Positions 21,347 to 33,694 of a stretch of 64,000 bases of DNA are shown here, in pieces. The stretch covers positions 22,715,308 to 22,779,307 of the forward strand of contig NC_133104.1 of NCBI RefSeq assembly GCF_022965805.1. The letters run 5' to 3'. Made by a program: the position numbers and the translations under genes. The notes under the pieces were generated by a model, which was not told the origin of the DNA, did not search any database, and worked only from the letters and a program-made list of their open reading frames with translations. Origin of the DNA: Primulina eburnea. Lineage: Eukaryota; Streptophyta; Magnoliopsida; Lamiales; Gesneriaceae. Each line of letters begins with the position of its first letter. Positions within the stretch are counted from its first letter, which is position 1.

Positions 21347-22790
21347 TGAAAGGGGATCGGTTACGGTGACCGGAAGCGCAACGGAAGTTTAAAAATTTTA
21401 ATTTTTCATCAAAAATTCGGCCACCTCATGATAATGTGTAGCAAATACAATAAACACCAAAAATGACATTCATAGTGTGTATAGAATTTTACCTATCAAC
21501 CTCTTGAGGTTGATGATGGCTCCAACTTTGTTGTTAAACAACAAAGCTCTTGAATAGAAGATAAATCTACAAGCTCTCCTCCTTTCTTCTTGAATCTTTC
21601 CTTCAAATTAAGCCCACCACCAACTAGGTAGATCCCCTCATATTTTGCACTAGAAAAGTATGAGGATTTTTCAAAGAGAAGTGTGGTGTTCCTCAACAAT
21701 TGAAGAACAAGAAAATGAAGAAAAATGGAGAGAAAATCTCTTGCTAGTTTCGGCCATGGAGGGAGTGAATGAGGGGAAGGGAGACTTGTCTTGGTCCTTG
21801 AAAAAGTTGAGGCATAAAGTTGCATGCCATGCTTTGAAAACTCAAAAAGTAGTCTCCCAACCTTTCACCTCCCATGCATGCATATTATATGGTTTTTATC
21901 AAAATAAAAACCATGGACTAAATTTAATTATCTCAAACATATTTGAGACTAATTAAACATTACTTGAATTTACCCAAATCCCACTAGTTAAATAATTAAT
22001 TTAAATTGAGCTCTACAAGACTCAATATAATTTAATTAATTCAACACTTGAATTAATTTAATTATTTGGACTCTACTAGGTCCAATAGTGTTTAATTAAT
22101 TCAACACTTGAATTAATTTAATTTAGTCCATAATAGTGTTTATGAAAATCACAATTTTCAAATACATTATTCACTTGGCCAAATTTTAATTTAGGAACAC
22201 TTCCATAAATTAAAATTTACATTTCTCTCATAGAAGTCATACTTCTATTTTTCTTTACACTTATAAACTCATTTATAAGTCGTTCAACACATTGATTTAT
22301 TTTCTCCTTTATAGAAGTCATACTTCTAATTTTCCTTACGCTTATAAACTCCTTTATAAGCCGTTCAACACATTGAACTATTTTTACTTCTCAACGGGAT
22401 CTAGAACGCTAGTACTTGTGTGGCCCTCAATGGTTCATTGATACAACTAGCCTTGGGTTCACATCTCCATGTGATTCGGACTAAACATGTCCTTATATGA
22501 GCATACCCCAATTGCTCCATTCTTACTTATCAACACCTTGATAAAAAGAATATCAGAACTCAAGTCTGATAGTACCCAACCAACCATGTTAAACGCCTAG
22601 CAGCATCGCTTACATGATTCCCTAGGTATCAAATGATAGTGCCTGCAAGAACCATTCAATTATGGTTAGCCTACAGTACGGTCCCTTCAACTCATATATC
22701 CCGATTGATTCGACAACCATTGGTTTATCGAGAGTTGTCAATGAATCGATACTATGTGTCATGTCGTAGTTGCATCAATGGTGTAATCTG
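21347..22790 (-). repeat. E 3' LTR, outer piece
   Basis: Matches the right LTR from 35160. It holds a tandem pair at 22230-22384 and is cut by F after ATCTG (22786-22790). The open frames seen inside recur in the right LTR only because the LTRs are copies. Confidence 0.93.
22230..22384. repeat. Tandem repeat of about 81 bases in E LTR
   Basis: Two copies, from ATAGAAGTCATACTTCTA to CAACACATTGA, with a few differences; the same pair is in the right LTR at about 36044-36197. Confidence 0.85.
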
Positions 22791-22858
22791 TGTAGTATCC
22801 CGATGCCTAATTTGAGTTAAATTATTGGACTAAATATTATTTCGGTGGGATCGGAAGG

Positions 22859-23010
22859 ACCGATCAGGGTTCGGATCGTCCGATCAGGGTTCGGATCGTC
22901 CGATCAGGGTTCGGATCGTCCGAAGACAGGTGGCTGGACACGTGGAAGACATGCAGGATTCGGATCGTCCGATCAGGGTTCGGATCGTCCGAAGTGGGTC
23001 GGATCTACCG
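22859..23010 (+). repeat. 20-base repeats and palindromes in F 5' LTR
   Basis: Three perfect tandem copies of CCGATCAGGGTTCGGATCGT (22860-22921) followed by a separate cluster with the same TTCGGATCGTCCGA core at 22957-23010. The core has the inverted arms TCGGA/TCCGA. The 3' LTR has two tandem copies (28659-28702) and the second cluster with one changed base. Confidence 0.92.
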
Positions 23011-23019
23011 ATCGTTGTC

Positions 23020-23027
23020 TATAAATA
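23020..23027 (+). promoter_or_regulatory. F LTR TATA box
   Basis: CTATAAATAGAGG, a good plant TATA box, ten bases after the palindrome cluster; repeated at 28800-28807 in the 3' LTR. Confidence 0.75.
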
Positions 23028-23946
23028 GAGGCGCGAGGCTTCATTTGTTACTCGCCAATTCCGAGTGTTCCAGAGCGTTTTAGTCGTTTCTGATGGGTTT
23101 CTAGTCTTTTCCCGAGGTTTAGGCACTAGCGGGGAGCTACTGGTTTTGTAGCGGAGTTGTGCTCTAGTTTGGAGCTAGCGGCATCAGTGGGCTGACTACG
23201 GACGCAGGCTTGATTCTAGGGCTGATTGCTAGGATCTACTGGTTTGAGGTACGAAAGTACTATCCGAGATAGCAGGATTGAGTATACTTTGCTATGTGTC
23301 GCATGTTTATATGTTGCATTATTATCTGTCATATGATGCATGGTTTATTATGCGGCATTTGCATAATCATGTTGAGCCTGATTATCTTTGAGATAGCCTG
23401 TTGAGAGGGTGCTCAGCCCTCGTTTGTTGTGGATGGTTGGACCCCGTTGGCCGACGGTGGTCAGGTCACCGGTATATCCACAGGTTTATTTTGGTATGGG
23501 AGCCACCTCCTGGTGCGACGGAGCAGAGTGCTACATACCTTGACGTCATTTACCTGAGCAGTATTTCGTTATACCCAGATCCTGGTATCTAGTACATTTT
23601 GCATACATGCATGTCATAGTCTTGTATACTCATGCTTTCGGTGCTGAGCGTTTTATGCTCACGTCCTCGGTTTATCTCTGTTTTGGACACCCTATTCGAT
23701 GGGGCAGGTCTCAGGTTGGACGGTCCAGGAGGGAGTGGACAGGGAGCTGGCAGAGGTTGACTTGTAGTTATTGGTATCCGTTCTTGGTATTTAGTTCGAT
23801 CTGGTTGTTTAAGTATTTTGTACTTACAGATTCGATTGGGTTGTATTACTGTTTTTCCGCTGTATTACCTGATTCAGTTTTAAATGTTAATTTTGCATGC
23901 TTAAGTTCTGATTAGTAGGTGATTCTGGAACGGGTCACTACATTTA

Positions 23947-23958
23947 TGGTATCAGAGC
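23947..23958 (+). promoter_or_regulatory. F primer-binding site
   Basis: TGGTATCAGAGC four bases after the 5' LTR, matching initiator tRNA-Met. Confidence 0.92.
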
Positions 23959-24027
23959 ATGCATTAAGATTTTGGGATTAGAACTGTTCTTTTGGGTTTA
24001 ATCTCTGGTAACTTTTGTAGCTAAGAG

Positions 24028-26748
24028 ATGTCTGATTTTGACGATGATGCTAGTAGTCATGGCAGCATTGGACGCTGGGGAGACCCCGACGATCGGGAGC
24101 GTCGTCGAGAGCATCGAGAACGTCGTCAACACCGTCGTGATGAGCCTCGGAGTTTTAGTATGCATCGGTTCTTGCAGATGGGGCCAAAACCTCTTTCGGG
24201 CGGTGAGACTCCGGATGTTGCGGAGAACTGGCTTGAGAGGATGGAGAGCTGCTTCAAGACTTTTCAGTGCTCGGCGGAACAGCAGATTGATACCCTTGAT
24301 TTCTTGCTGGAGGGTGGTGCGCGCAAGTGGTGGAGGTCTACCTCTGCACCGATAGTTCAGCGACAGGGTCGAGTTCTTTGGGCCGATTTCCGAGCCGCTT
24401 TCATGCTGCTTTACTTTCCGCCAGCCCTTCTGCAGACCACGGCGATTGAGTTGATCAATCTGAAGCAGGGAAGTTTGTCTGTTGATGAGTATCAGCAAAA
24501 GTTCTTTGAGTTGCTTCCGTATGTTCCACATGTCAGTGACAATGCTAGGGCCAAGTATAACCATTTTCTCCAGGGCCTCAATCAGGAGATTTTTGATCGG
24601 GTTGTTGTCTGCGATGATCCGACATCGTATGAAGGCCTTGTGAACCGTTGTCGCCAGGCTGAGGGCAGTTTGCTGAGAGGTCGAGCCATGCAGTCTGCTC
24701 GTCCTACTAGTTCTTTGGGTCCCCGCGCCCAAGCATTCAAGAAGGCTGGATCTACTTCTTCTTCCTCTGGATCTGGAGGAGTTCACCATTTTGGGAAGAA
24801 GAAGGGCCCGTGTCAGCATTGCGGAAAGGATCATCCGACGGAGCGTTGTCGCAAAGTTGCGGGTGCTTGTTACAAATGCGGTGAGATGGGCCATATGAAG
24901 AGAGACTGTCCACAGACGGGCGGAGGATCAGGATCTGGTTCTCAGGCTTCAGTTCATCAGAGGCCACAGCAGGGACAGTCTACTCAGGGTTCTAACCTCC
25001 GACCGCGTACTCAAGGGCAGGTCTTTGCTCTTAACCAGGATCAGGCTGCTGAGGAGAACGACAGAGTTATCGCAGGTGTTTTTTTATTATGGGGATTACC
25101 TGCTTACGTTCTCATTGATGCTGGTGCATCACATTCATTCATATCTACGAGATTTGCTAAGCGTCATGCATTACCTTTCAATTCTTTGGACGTTGTGGTA
25201 TCTGTTTCCACACCGATGGGTCATTCGGTGCTAGCTAAACGTCTAGTTTTGGGTTGTCCTCTAGAGTTTGAGGGTAATGTTTTAACTGCTAATTTGATGA
25301 TTCTTGCGATGGAGGATTTTGATTGCATTCTGGGAATAGATGTGCTGACTGTGTTTAGAGCTACTGTGGACTGTTATCAGAAGTTTGTGCATTTTCGTCC
25401 AGTTGAGGGCGACAGTTGGTTTTTCTATGGAGAGGGAGCGCGACCCCCGATGCCTGTGGTTTCTGCTCTGAAAGCCTGTCGTGCTTTAGAGTCGGGCGGG
25501 GAAGGCTACCTTATCTATGCTATTGATTCGTCCGCAGATAGTGTCGGTATCAGCTACATTCCAGTGGTTTGCGATTTTCCGGATGTTTTTCCCGAGGAGA
25601 TTCCTGGTTTTCCTCCCGTTCGGGAAGTGGATTTTGGCATTGATTTAGTGCCAGGCACGACACCAATCTCTAAAGCTCCTTATCGTTTAGCTCCATCAGA
25701 GATGCAAGAATTGAAACAGCAATTGCAGGATCTTCTTGACAAGGGGTATATTCGACCCAGTGTGTCCCCGTGGGGAGCACCAGTTCTTTTTGTCAAAAAG
25801 AAGGATGGTTCTATGCGGCTCTGCATAGATTATCGGCAGTTGAATCGTGCTACGATAAAGAATAAGTATCCGTTGCCACAGATTGATGATTTATTTGATC
25901 AACTGCAAGGTACCTCTGTGTATTCCAAGATTGATTTAAGGTCTGGTTATCATCAGCTTCGGGTTCATCAGGGAGATATATCGAAAACTGCATTCAGGAC
26001 CCGGTATGGGCATTATGAGTTTCTGGTTATGCTTTTTGGGGTGACGAATGCACCAGCAGTTTTTATGGATCTGATGAATCGGGTTTTTCGGGAATTCTTG
26101 GATAAGTTTGTTGTGGTGTTTATAGATGATATCTTAATCTATTCGCATGATCAGCAAGAACACGTACAACACTTAAGGACTATTTTACAGACACTTCGCT
26201 AGAATCAGCTTTATGCGAAGTTGAGTAAATGTGAGTTTTGGATTGACATGGTTGTATTCCTTGGTCATGTCATTTCTAGCAAGGGAGTTTCAGTTGACCC
26301 GAGCAAGGTGGAAGCGGTGTTGAACTGGTCGCGTCCGACGACAGTAGCCGAGATCCGCAGTTTTCTGGGATTGGCTGGGTATTATTGCCGTTTCATTGTC
26401 AACTTCTCTCAGGTTGCTAAGCCACTCACTCAGCTCACTCGGAAAGATGTTTCATTTGAGTGGACATCAGAGTGCGAAGAGAGTTTCTTGGAACTTCGCA
26501 GACGTTTGACATCTGCGCCTATTTTGGCTTTACCGTCTGGATCTGGTGGTTTCAGTGTTTACACCGATGCCTCTTTACAGGGGCTAGGGTGTGTTCTGAT
26601 GCAGAATGAGCATGTGATTGCTTATGCGTCGAGACAGTTGAAGCATCATGAGGAAAACTATCCTGTTCATGATCTGGAATTAGCAGCGATCGTTTTTGCT
26701 TTGAAAATCTGGCGCCATTATCTGTATGGTGAGCGAGATTTTCACTGA
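24028..26748 (+). pseudogene. F gag-pol, Gag to RNase H, one TAG, then frameshift
   Basis: Starts [13 protein letters not shown]. Gag core is at residues 50-220 ([41 protein letters not shown]). Two zinc motifs follow at about residues 263-295 ([27 protein letters not shown]). Protease active site is [12 protein letters not shown] near residue 362, D-A-G rather than the common D-T-G or D-S-G. RT has [19 protein letters not shown] and [13 protein letters not shown] at 26200-26202 falls in a glutamine position after TLR. RNase H ([11 protein letters not shown]) stays in frame until 26748; the true reading moves to the next frame near 26730. Confidence 0.93.
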
Positions 26749-28450
26749 TCATAAGAGTTTGAAGTATCTGTTCACTCAGGCTGAGTTGAACATGCGTCAG
26801 CGTCGTTGGATGGATCTACTCAAGGATTATGATTGTGAGATCAAGTATCATCCAGGATCTGCGAATCTCACGGCCGATGCTCTTAGTCGCAAGGTGAGAT
26901 TGTCTGCTCTTCAGACTTGTGCTGTATCTGAGATTATTCAGGATTTCTGTTCGATGGGATTCAATTGTAAACATCGGAAGGGAACGGAGAGTATCCGTGT
27001 AGCTACTATTTTGTCTGAGCCAGTTTTGTATTCTCGGATTAGAGATGCTCAGATGTCTGATTCTAAGATTCAAAGATTAGCTCGGTTGGCTGATGGAGAT
27101 AATACTTCTGGATTCCACTATCAGTCCAAGGGTCTTTTGTGCTTATCTGGTCGTGTTGTTATACCGGAAGATGACACTTTGATGGAGGAGATTTTATCCC
27201 AGGCTCATCGTAGCAAGTTGAGTGTTCATCCGGGGAGCAACAAGATGTATAAGGATTTGAGGACTCGATTTTGGTGGAAAGGTATGAAACGTAATGTTTA
27301 TCAGTATGTCTCCAAGTGCCTAGTCTGTCAGCAGGTGAAGGCTGAGTATCGACGACCTGGAGGTTTGTTGCAGAATCTTCCTATTCCGGAGTGGAAGTGG
27401 GAGCATATCACGATGGACTTCGTGACTCACTTGCCTATGTCTGTGGGGAATAGAGATGCTATCTGGGTGGTAGTGGATCGGCTTACTAAGTCTGCCCATT
27501 TTCTTCCGTATAACAGAGATTTCACTTTCGATCGGATGGCACGGTTGTACATTCAAGAGATTGTACGGTTTCATGGTGTGCCCGTGAGTAACGTTAGTGA
27601 CAGAGATCCTCGATTTACATCTAGATTTTGGGGCAGCTTTCAGCAAGCCTTGGGCATTACCTTGAGTTTGAGTACTGCATATCACCCAGAGACTGACGGT
27701 CAGTCAGAGAGGACTATTCGTACTCTTGAGGATATGTTGAGATCTTGTGTGATGGATTTCGGGCTAGCTTGGCAGGATCATCTGCCACTGATAGAGTTTG
27801 CATACAACAACAGTTTTCATAGGAGTATTGGTATGTCTCCGTTTGAAGCATTGTATGGTCGACGTTGTCGTACTCCTCTGTTCTGGGAGGAAGTCGGAGA
27901 ACGACAGGTCGAGGGTCCAGAATTGATTCAGCAGGCCATGGACAAAGTTCTTGTGATCAAACAGCGGATTAAGACTGCTCAGGATCGACAAGCGAGTTAT
28001 GCGAACACCAAGCGCAGACCTCTTCATTTTGATGCAGGAGAGAAAGTGTTTCTCAAGGTATCACCTTTTCGGAGGATTCTGAGATTTGGACTCAAGGGTA
28101 AGCTATCTCCGAGATTCATTGGTCCTTTTGAGATCTTAGAATGTGTGGGAGATTTGGCCTACATATTAGCTTTGCCACCGTATCTGTCTAGTGTTCACAA
28201 TGTGTTTCATGTGTCTTTGTTGAGACGATACGTAGCAGATGAGTCTCATGTTTTGCATCCGACAGAAGTTCAGCTGAATCCGGATTTGTCTTTTGTGGAA
28301 AGACCGGTTTCGATCTTAGACCGGAAGGATAAGGTACTGCGGAATAAGACTATTCCTCTTGTCTTAGTGCAGTGGCAGCGCCGAGGTACTGAAGAAGCTA
28401 CTTGGGAACTAGAGAGTCGCATGCGGTCAGAGCATCCAGAGTTGTTCTAG
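26726..28450 (+). pseudogene. F pol, end of RNase H, integrase and chromodomain-like tail
   Basis: Continues pol after the shift, from [13 protein letters not shown] on. Integrase zinc finger: [35 protein letters not shown] core: [21 protein letters not shown] and [15 protein letters not shown]. The SH3-like part ([20 protein letters not shown]) and the end ([39 protein letters not shown]) have chromodomain-like residues as known for Tekay/Del elements. No stop from here to 28450. The first codons of this ORF are not the real start. Confidence 0.93.
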
Positions 28451-28556
28451 TTGTAGTATTTTCAGTTATGATTGTAATTTCAGTTGTACTTTCAGTTGTA
28501 ATTCATTCTTAAGTTGAATGTATTGTTATTCAAAATTGTCATTTTTTCAGACTCGA

Positions 28557-28590
28557 TTTCGCGGACGAAATCCTTTTTAGGGGGGGAAAA
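28557..28590 (+). promoter_or_regulatory. F pre-PPT hairpin and polypurine tract
   Basis: TTTCGCGGACGAAA, a short hairpin, then AGGGGGGGAAAA directly at the 3' LTR. The hairpin loop GCGGA resembles the loop AGGA of the longer hairpin in C, D and H. Confidence 0.8.
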
Positions 28591-29722
28591 TGTAGTATCC
28601 CGATGCCTAATTTGAGTTAAATTATTGGATTAAATATTATTTCGGTGGGATCGGAAGGACCGATCAGGGTTCGGATCGTCCGATCAGGGTTCGGATCGTC
28701 CGAAGACAGGTGGCTGGACACGTGGAAGACATGCAGGATTCGGATCATCCGATCAGGGTTCGGATCGTCCGAAGTGGGTCGGATCTACCGATCGTTGTCT
28801 ATAAATAGAGGCGCGAGGCTTCATTTGTTACTCGCCAATTCCGAGTGTTCCAGAGCGTTTTAGTCGTTTCTGATGGGTTTCTAGTCTTTTCCCGAGGTTT
28901 AGGCACTAGCGGGGAGCTACTGGTTTTGTAGCGGAGTTGTGCTCTAGTTGGGAGCTAGCGGCATCAGTGGGCTGACTACGGACGCAGGCTTGATTCTAGG
29001 GCTGATTGCTAGGATCTACTGATTTGAGGTACGAAAGTACTATCCGAGATAGCAGGATTGAGTATACTTTGCTATGTGTTGCATGTTTATATGTTGCATT
29101 ATTATCTGTCATATGATGCATGGTTTATTATGCGGCATTTGCATAATCATGTTGAGCCTGATTATCATTGAGATAACCTGTTGAGAGGGTGCTCAGCCCT
29201 CGTTTGTTGTGGATGGTTGGACCCCGTTGGCCGACGGTGGTCAGGTCACCGGTATATCCACAGGTTTATTTTGGTATGGGAGCCACCTCCTGGTGCGACG
29301 GCGCAGAGTGCTACATACCTTGACGTCATTTACCTGAGCAGTATTTCGTTATACCCAGATCCTGGTATCCAGTACATTTTGCATATATGCATGTCATAGT
29401 CTTGTATACTCATGCTTTCGGTGCTGAGCGTTTTATGCTCACGTCCTCGGTTTATCTCTGTTTTGGACACCCTATTCGATGGGGCAGGTCTCAGGTTGGA
29501 CGGTCCAGGAGGGAGTGGACAGGGAGCTGGCAGAGGTTGACTTGTAGTTATTGGTATTCGTTCTTGGTATTTAGTTCGATCTTGTTGTTTAAGTATTTTG
29601 TACTTACAGATTCGATTGGGTTGTATTACTGTTTTTCCGCTGTATTACCTGATTCAGTTTTAAATGTTAATTTTGCATGCTTAAGTTCTGATTAGTAGGT
29701 GATTCTGGAACGGGTCACTACA
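28591..29722 (+). repeat. F 3' LTR
   Basis: 1132 bases. Compared with the 5' LTR it lacks one 20-base unit and has about a dozen single-base differences, about 1% by eye. TATA box at 28800. Confidence 0.95.
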
Positions 29723-30434
29723 ATCTGTGAAACCCCTTTCATAATTACCACCATACTCTGGCCAGAGATTTCAACCTACATACACATGATAACACATAAG
29801 ATATCCATACCCGAAGGTAAGCGGTGAATCCCCGACTACAATGCATCGACTCCTATGTGTTTCGACAGAACACCCAACCTTGCCACCTGATGACTCCATG
29901 AGAGTCGGTAACAAGTCAAAGTGTAATTCTAGCACATAGAGTCTCAATGTTGTCCCGGGTCATAAGGACTAATGGTGTTCAACCATAAACCAGGACTTTT
30001 CCACTCGATAAGTGAGAACCACTTGGAAAGTCCTTTTATGGAGGGTTGTTCAGTGCACTCTACAAGGAGCACCTATCTGCATGTTCAGACATCACAATGT
30101 CCCCTACCAATGAAACATGGTACTCACATCGCAGATACTAGTCTCGAACTCTAGCGGCCTATATCCTTCTTAGTGGCGGCTGAATCGACTAGGAACCGTT
30201 TAGAATATACAGTATTACAAATATGAGTTTCATGATACTCATCATATGAGCATCTCATATTATTTCTACCATTTGTATATTCAAGGGCTTTATCTATGCA
30301 ACTTTTATGGGTATACAGATAAAGATGTGCCAAAATAATAATATCAAATATTACTAAAATAAAGATTGCTTATACATAGAGTTTCATTGTGAACACTCGG
30401 CCAACACTTGGCTCGACGGGCACCTACTCTAACA
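29723..30434 (-). repeat. E 3' LTR, inner piece
   Basis: Resumes after F with the duplicated ATCTG (29723-29727) and ends CTCTAACA at 30434. A short purine stretch (AGTAGGAGAT on the minus strand) lies next to it at 30435-30445 and is the likely polypurine tract. Confidence 0.93.
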
Positions 30435-30448
30435 ATCTCCTACTTGCA

Positions 30449-32409
30449 CTAGAGCCAACTACCCATATGCTTTAAACCCATTGATTCGCGATGCTTGACG
30501 AATAATGGTCCAGGTAAAGGCTTAGCTAGTGGATCAACAACATTATCTGCGGAGCCGACTATGTCAAAAGACACTTCTCTACTTTCCACAATCTCTCCGA
30601 GGATGTGGTACTTTCTCAATACTATTTTGGATTTCTGATGAGACCAAGGCTCCTTTGCTTGAGCTATAGCTCCCGTGTTGTCACACAACACCGGGACAGG
30701 AGCACTCAATTAGGAATGACGTCCAACTCTTGGACAAAATTCCTTATCCAAACAGCCTCCCATGCTACATCTGATGCAGCAATGTATTCGGCCTCTGTGC
30801 TGGAATCCGCAGTATTGTCTAGCTTGGAACTCTTCCAAGAGACAGCAGCACCATTGAGCATGAATACAAACCTAGAGGTTGACTTCGAGTCATCGATATC
30901 GCTTTGGAAGCTAGAGTCGGTATAGCCTTCCAATTTTAGTTCTCCACCCCATAGACCAAGAACAATTTATCGGTCCTTCTCAACTACATGAGGATGTCTT
31001 TCACAGCTTTCCAGTGTGGAAGACCAGGGTTCGATTGATATCTACTCACTACACTTAGTTCGAAAGCCACGTCAAGACGTGTAGATATCATCCCATACAT
31101 GATGCTACCAATCGCAGATGCATAAGAAATGCATGTCATCGCCGCTATCTCTGCATCAGTCTTGGGAGACATAGACTTGGATAGGGACACGCCATGACAC
31201 ATTGGTAGGTGTCCTCTCTTGGACTCACTCATCGAGAACCGCTTCACGATGGTATCAATGTATGTGGACTGGGTGAGATCAAGCAATCTTTTCGATCTAT
31301 CTCAATAGATCTGTATCCCAATACAAAAGATGCTTCACCCAAGTCCTGCATCTAGAACTTACTCGCTAACCACATCTTAGTTGATTGCAACATTCCTACA
31401 TCATTCCCAATGATTAGAATGTCATCAACATAAAACACCAGGAATGTCACAACACTCCCACTGACCTTCTTATACACATAGGGTTCCTCAGGATTCTTAG
31501 CAAAACCAAACTCTTTGATCGTACTATCGAATCTGAGGTTCCAACTCCTAGATGCCTGCTTTAGACCGTAAATAGATCTCTGAAGTTTGCATACCATATG
31601 CTCACTTCCGATAGATGTAAACCCTCCATGTTTGAGACATGTAAATCTCTTCCTTAATATCCCCATTAAGAAAGGCTGTCTTGACATCCATCTGCCATAT
31701 CTCATAGTCATACCATGCAGCTATGGCTAGCAAAATCCTTATGGACTTGAACATTGCAACTGGTGAAAAGGTTTCCTCAAATTCAACTCCTCGTCTTTGA
31801 GTATATATCCTTTTGCCACCAATCGCGCCTTGAAGGTCAATACCTTCCCATCCGTCCCAAGTCCCTATGGGAACCTTTCCCTCAGGTGGATCTATAAGAT
31901 CCCACACTTGGTTCGAATGCATGGAATTCATCTCAGATTCCATAGCTTCAAGCCATTTGGATGAATCGGCATCAGATAACGCTTTCTTGAAGGTCCTTGG
32001 ATCACATCCATGGTTAGGCTCATCATGGCCCTCTTCAAGAAGCTGACCATACCTTATAGGTGGTCTCGAGACTCTCTCGGATCTTCTAGGAGCTTGTATC
32101 TTCTCACTTGGCTCTTCGGGTGTGGGTTCTATAATTGTGGGTGTCTCTCGAACCTCTTCGAGTTCTATCATCTCCCATTTTCTATCCAATAGAAATTCCT
32201 TTTCCAAAAAAGGTTGCATTCCTAGAAACAAACACCTTTGTTTCTTGGGGATGATAGAAGTGATATCCAACTGAATTCCTTGGATATCCCACAAAGTAAC
32301 ATAAAATGGATCGACTATCCAATTTATCTCCCACTACCTGCTTCATAAGCAGGACACCCCCATATTCTAAGATAAGAATACTTAGGAGGTTTACCCATCC
32401 ATATCTCAT
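30449..32409 (-). pseudogene. E integrase end, RT and RNase H, many frameshifts
   Basis: Pieces in order: integrase C-terminus (GDKLDSRSILCYFVGYP, VFVSRNATFFGK; 32409-32182); RT in two or more frames (ESEMNSMHSNQVWDLIDPPEG, QMDVKTAFLNGDIKEEIYM, then SIYGLKQASRSWNLRFD and catalytic YVDDILIIGND near 31420); a connecting region (LDLTQSTYIDTIVKRF, YASAIGSIMYGM); RNase H ([28 protein letters not shown], then VLCDNTGAIAQAKEP). It ends at 30449, 15 bases before the LTR. At least four frame changes are needed to read it. Confidence 0.87.
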
Positions 32410-32455
32410 ATGGTGTATGCCTTTGAATGGACATTTAGTGGAATATCTTTTAATT

Positions 32456-32827
32456 TTAAGTTATAGAGATCGTTTTCAAGTTCTCAAGTACCAAGTAAAC
32501 ATTAATTCTTGTAAATTTTGCAAACACCTTCGCTAAATAGACAAGAATATCCATCTTTATCACAATAGAAATGGAAATAATGTTTTTCACCAAAAAGGTA
32601 CAAACAAAACATCTCTTAAAAATTAACTTAAATTCATTGTTCAACATTAAGTAAACATTTCTTAAGGTCTTGGCAGCAACTCTTGCTCCATAGCCATTCT
32701 CAAGAAGGTCTCACCTTCCCTTAAGCTTCCTACTTCTTCCCATCACCTGTAACCCATTACAGAGATGTGAGTCATAACCGGTATCTAATACCCAAGAAGT
32801 AGAGTTAATTGAAATGTTTACTTCAAT
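32456..32827 (-). pseudogene. E protease remnant; most of integrase deleted
   Basis: Directly after the gag knuckle the minus strand reads a WVLDTG-type protease active site, then LRM-like residues, in a frame that soon decays. By 32640 no integrase zinc finger or first DDE residues can be found, although a functional copia element needs about 1 kb more here. A large internal deletion is the simplest explanation. Confidence 0.65.
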
Positions 32828-33694
32828 TTAGAACATACCGTTTCCAGAACTCTTCTGGGCTAGATATTCCTTGCAATTTCGCCTCCAATGTCCAGGCTTC
32901 TTGCAGTGATGACAAACATCGTCAGTCTTGTCAGCCTTAACTGGTCTGGCTGCCTCAACGGGATTCGGAGATTGCCTCATCAAGGGCACGTTCTTCTTGG
33001 GACGTTGGAAAGAACACTTCTCTCCATTCCCATGTGGATCAATCTTCGTACCAGATGAAGAACCCACATAAAGAACCGACTTCTCTTTCTTGATAGTGGA
33101 CTCAAAGGTAACAAGCATGTTTACCAACTCCTCAAGGGTCGGTTCCATCTTGTTCATGTTAAAGTTCACCACAAAAGGATCAAATGAGCTAGGCAGCGAT
33201 AACAGCAACACGTCGGTGGTCAACTCCGAAGGCAAGATCAGATCCATGCCAACGAGCTTGTCCACAAGCCCAATCATCTTCAGGCCATGCTCATGGACCG
33301 AGGCCCCATCTCGCATGCGCATAGTGATCAGTTCCTTGACGGTAGCATGCCTAAGAGGCCGAGTCTGCTCACCAAAGAGCTATTTGAGGTGCTTATGAAT
33401 GTCAGCAGCATTCTTTGCATCCTCAAAACGCCTCTGCAGCTCATCATTCATAGAAGTCAGCATATAACACCTGGCTATCAAGTCATGGTCACACCATTCC
33501 TTGTAAGCCTGTAATTCCTCAGGATTGCAGTCAGTCGGAGCCTCAACAGGGGGCGACTCAGTCAGTGTATATGCTACCCTTTCCGAATTCAAGACGATTT
33601 TCAGGTTTCTTAGCCAAGTGAGGTAATTAGGTCCAGTTAATATGTGTTTGTCGAGTATTATGGATATCGGATTGCGAATCGAAGACATTGTCAA
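32828..33694 (-). pseudogene. E gag, one TAG
   Basis: Starts MTMSSIRNPISIILDKHI, followed by LTGPNYLTWLRNLKIVL, the copia Gag core, and CYMLTSMNDELQRRFED. A TAG at 33382-33380 interrupts the frame after HKHLK; it continues in the same frame with MRMRDGASVHEH, LPSSFDPFVVNFNMNK and LEELVNMLVTFE. The CCHC knuckle CHHCKKPGHWRRNC is at the end, near 32915-32870. Confidence 0.87.

Larger units (their letters stand above)
22791..23942 (+). repeat. F 5' LTR
   Basis: 1152 bases. U3 has three tandem 20-base units and a TATA box at 23020. The leader part carries other short hairpins (for example TGAGC/GCTCA near 23645-23661), not the stems I-III of C and D. Confidence 0.95.
22791..29722 (+). mobile_element. 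Ty3/gypsy chromovirus-type element F
   Basis: TGTAGTATCCCG at 22791 to GGTCACTACA at 29722, flanked by ATCTG on both sides (22786-22790, 29723-29727). Length 6932 bases. LTR, primer site, one gag-pol frame, purine tract, LTR. It belongs to a different gypsy family from A, C, D and H: shorter LTRs, another gag and other repeats. It is the innermost element of the deepest nest. Confidence 0.97.

Noticed and set aside
21496..21825. 109-codon minus-strand ORF conserved at 35309-35638
   Set aside because: Both copies are in the two LTRs of E, so the conservation follows from recent LTR duplication and is not evidence of coding.
22859..22921. Direct 20-base repeats in F that resemble a small CRISPR array
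   Set aside because: The units are head to tail without spacers, lie in an LTR of a plant retrotransposon and recur in the other LTR.
23998..24894. 298-codon minus-strand ORF over F gag
   Set aside because: It is the antisense shadow of the GC-rich, open gag frame; its protein has no recognisable domain.
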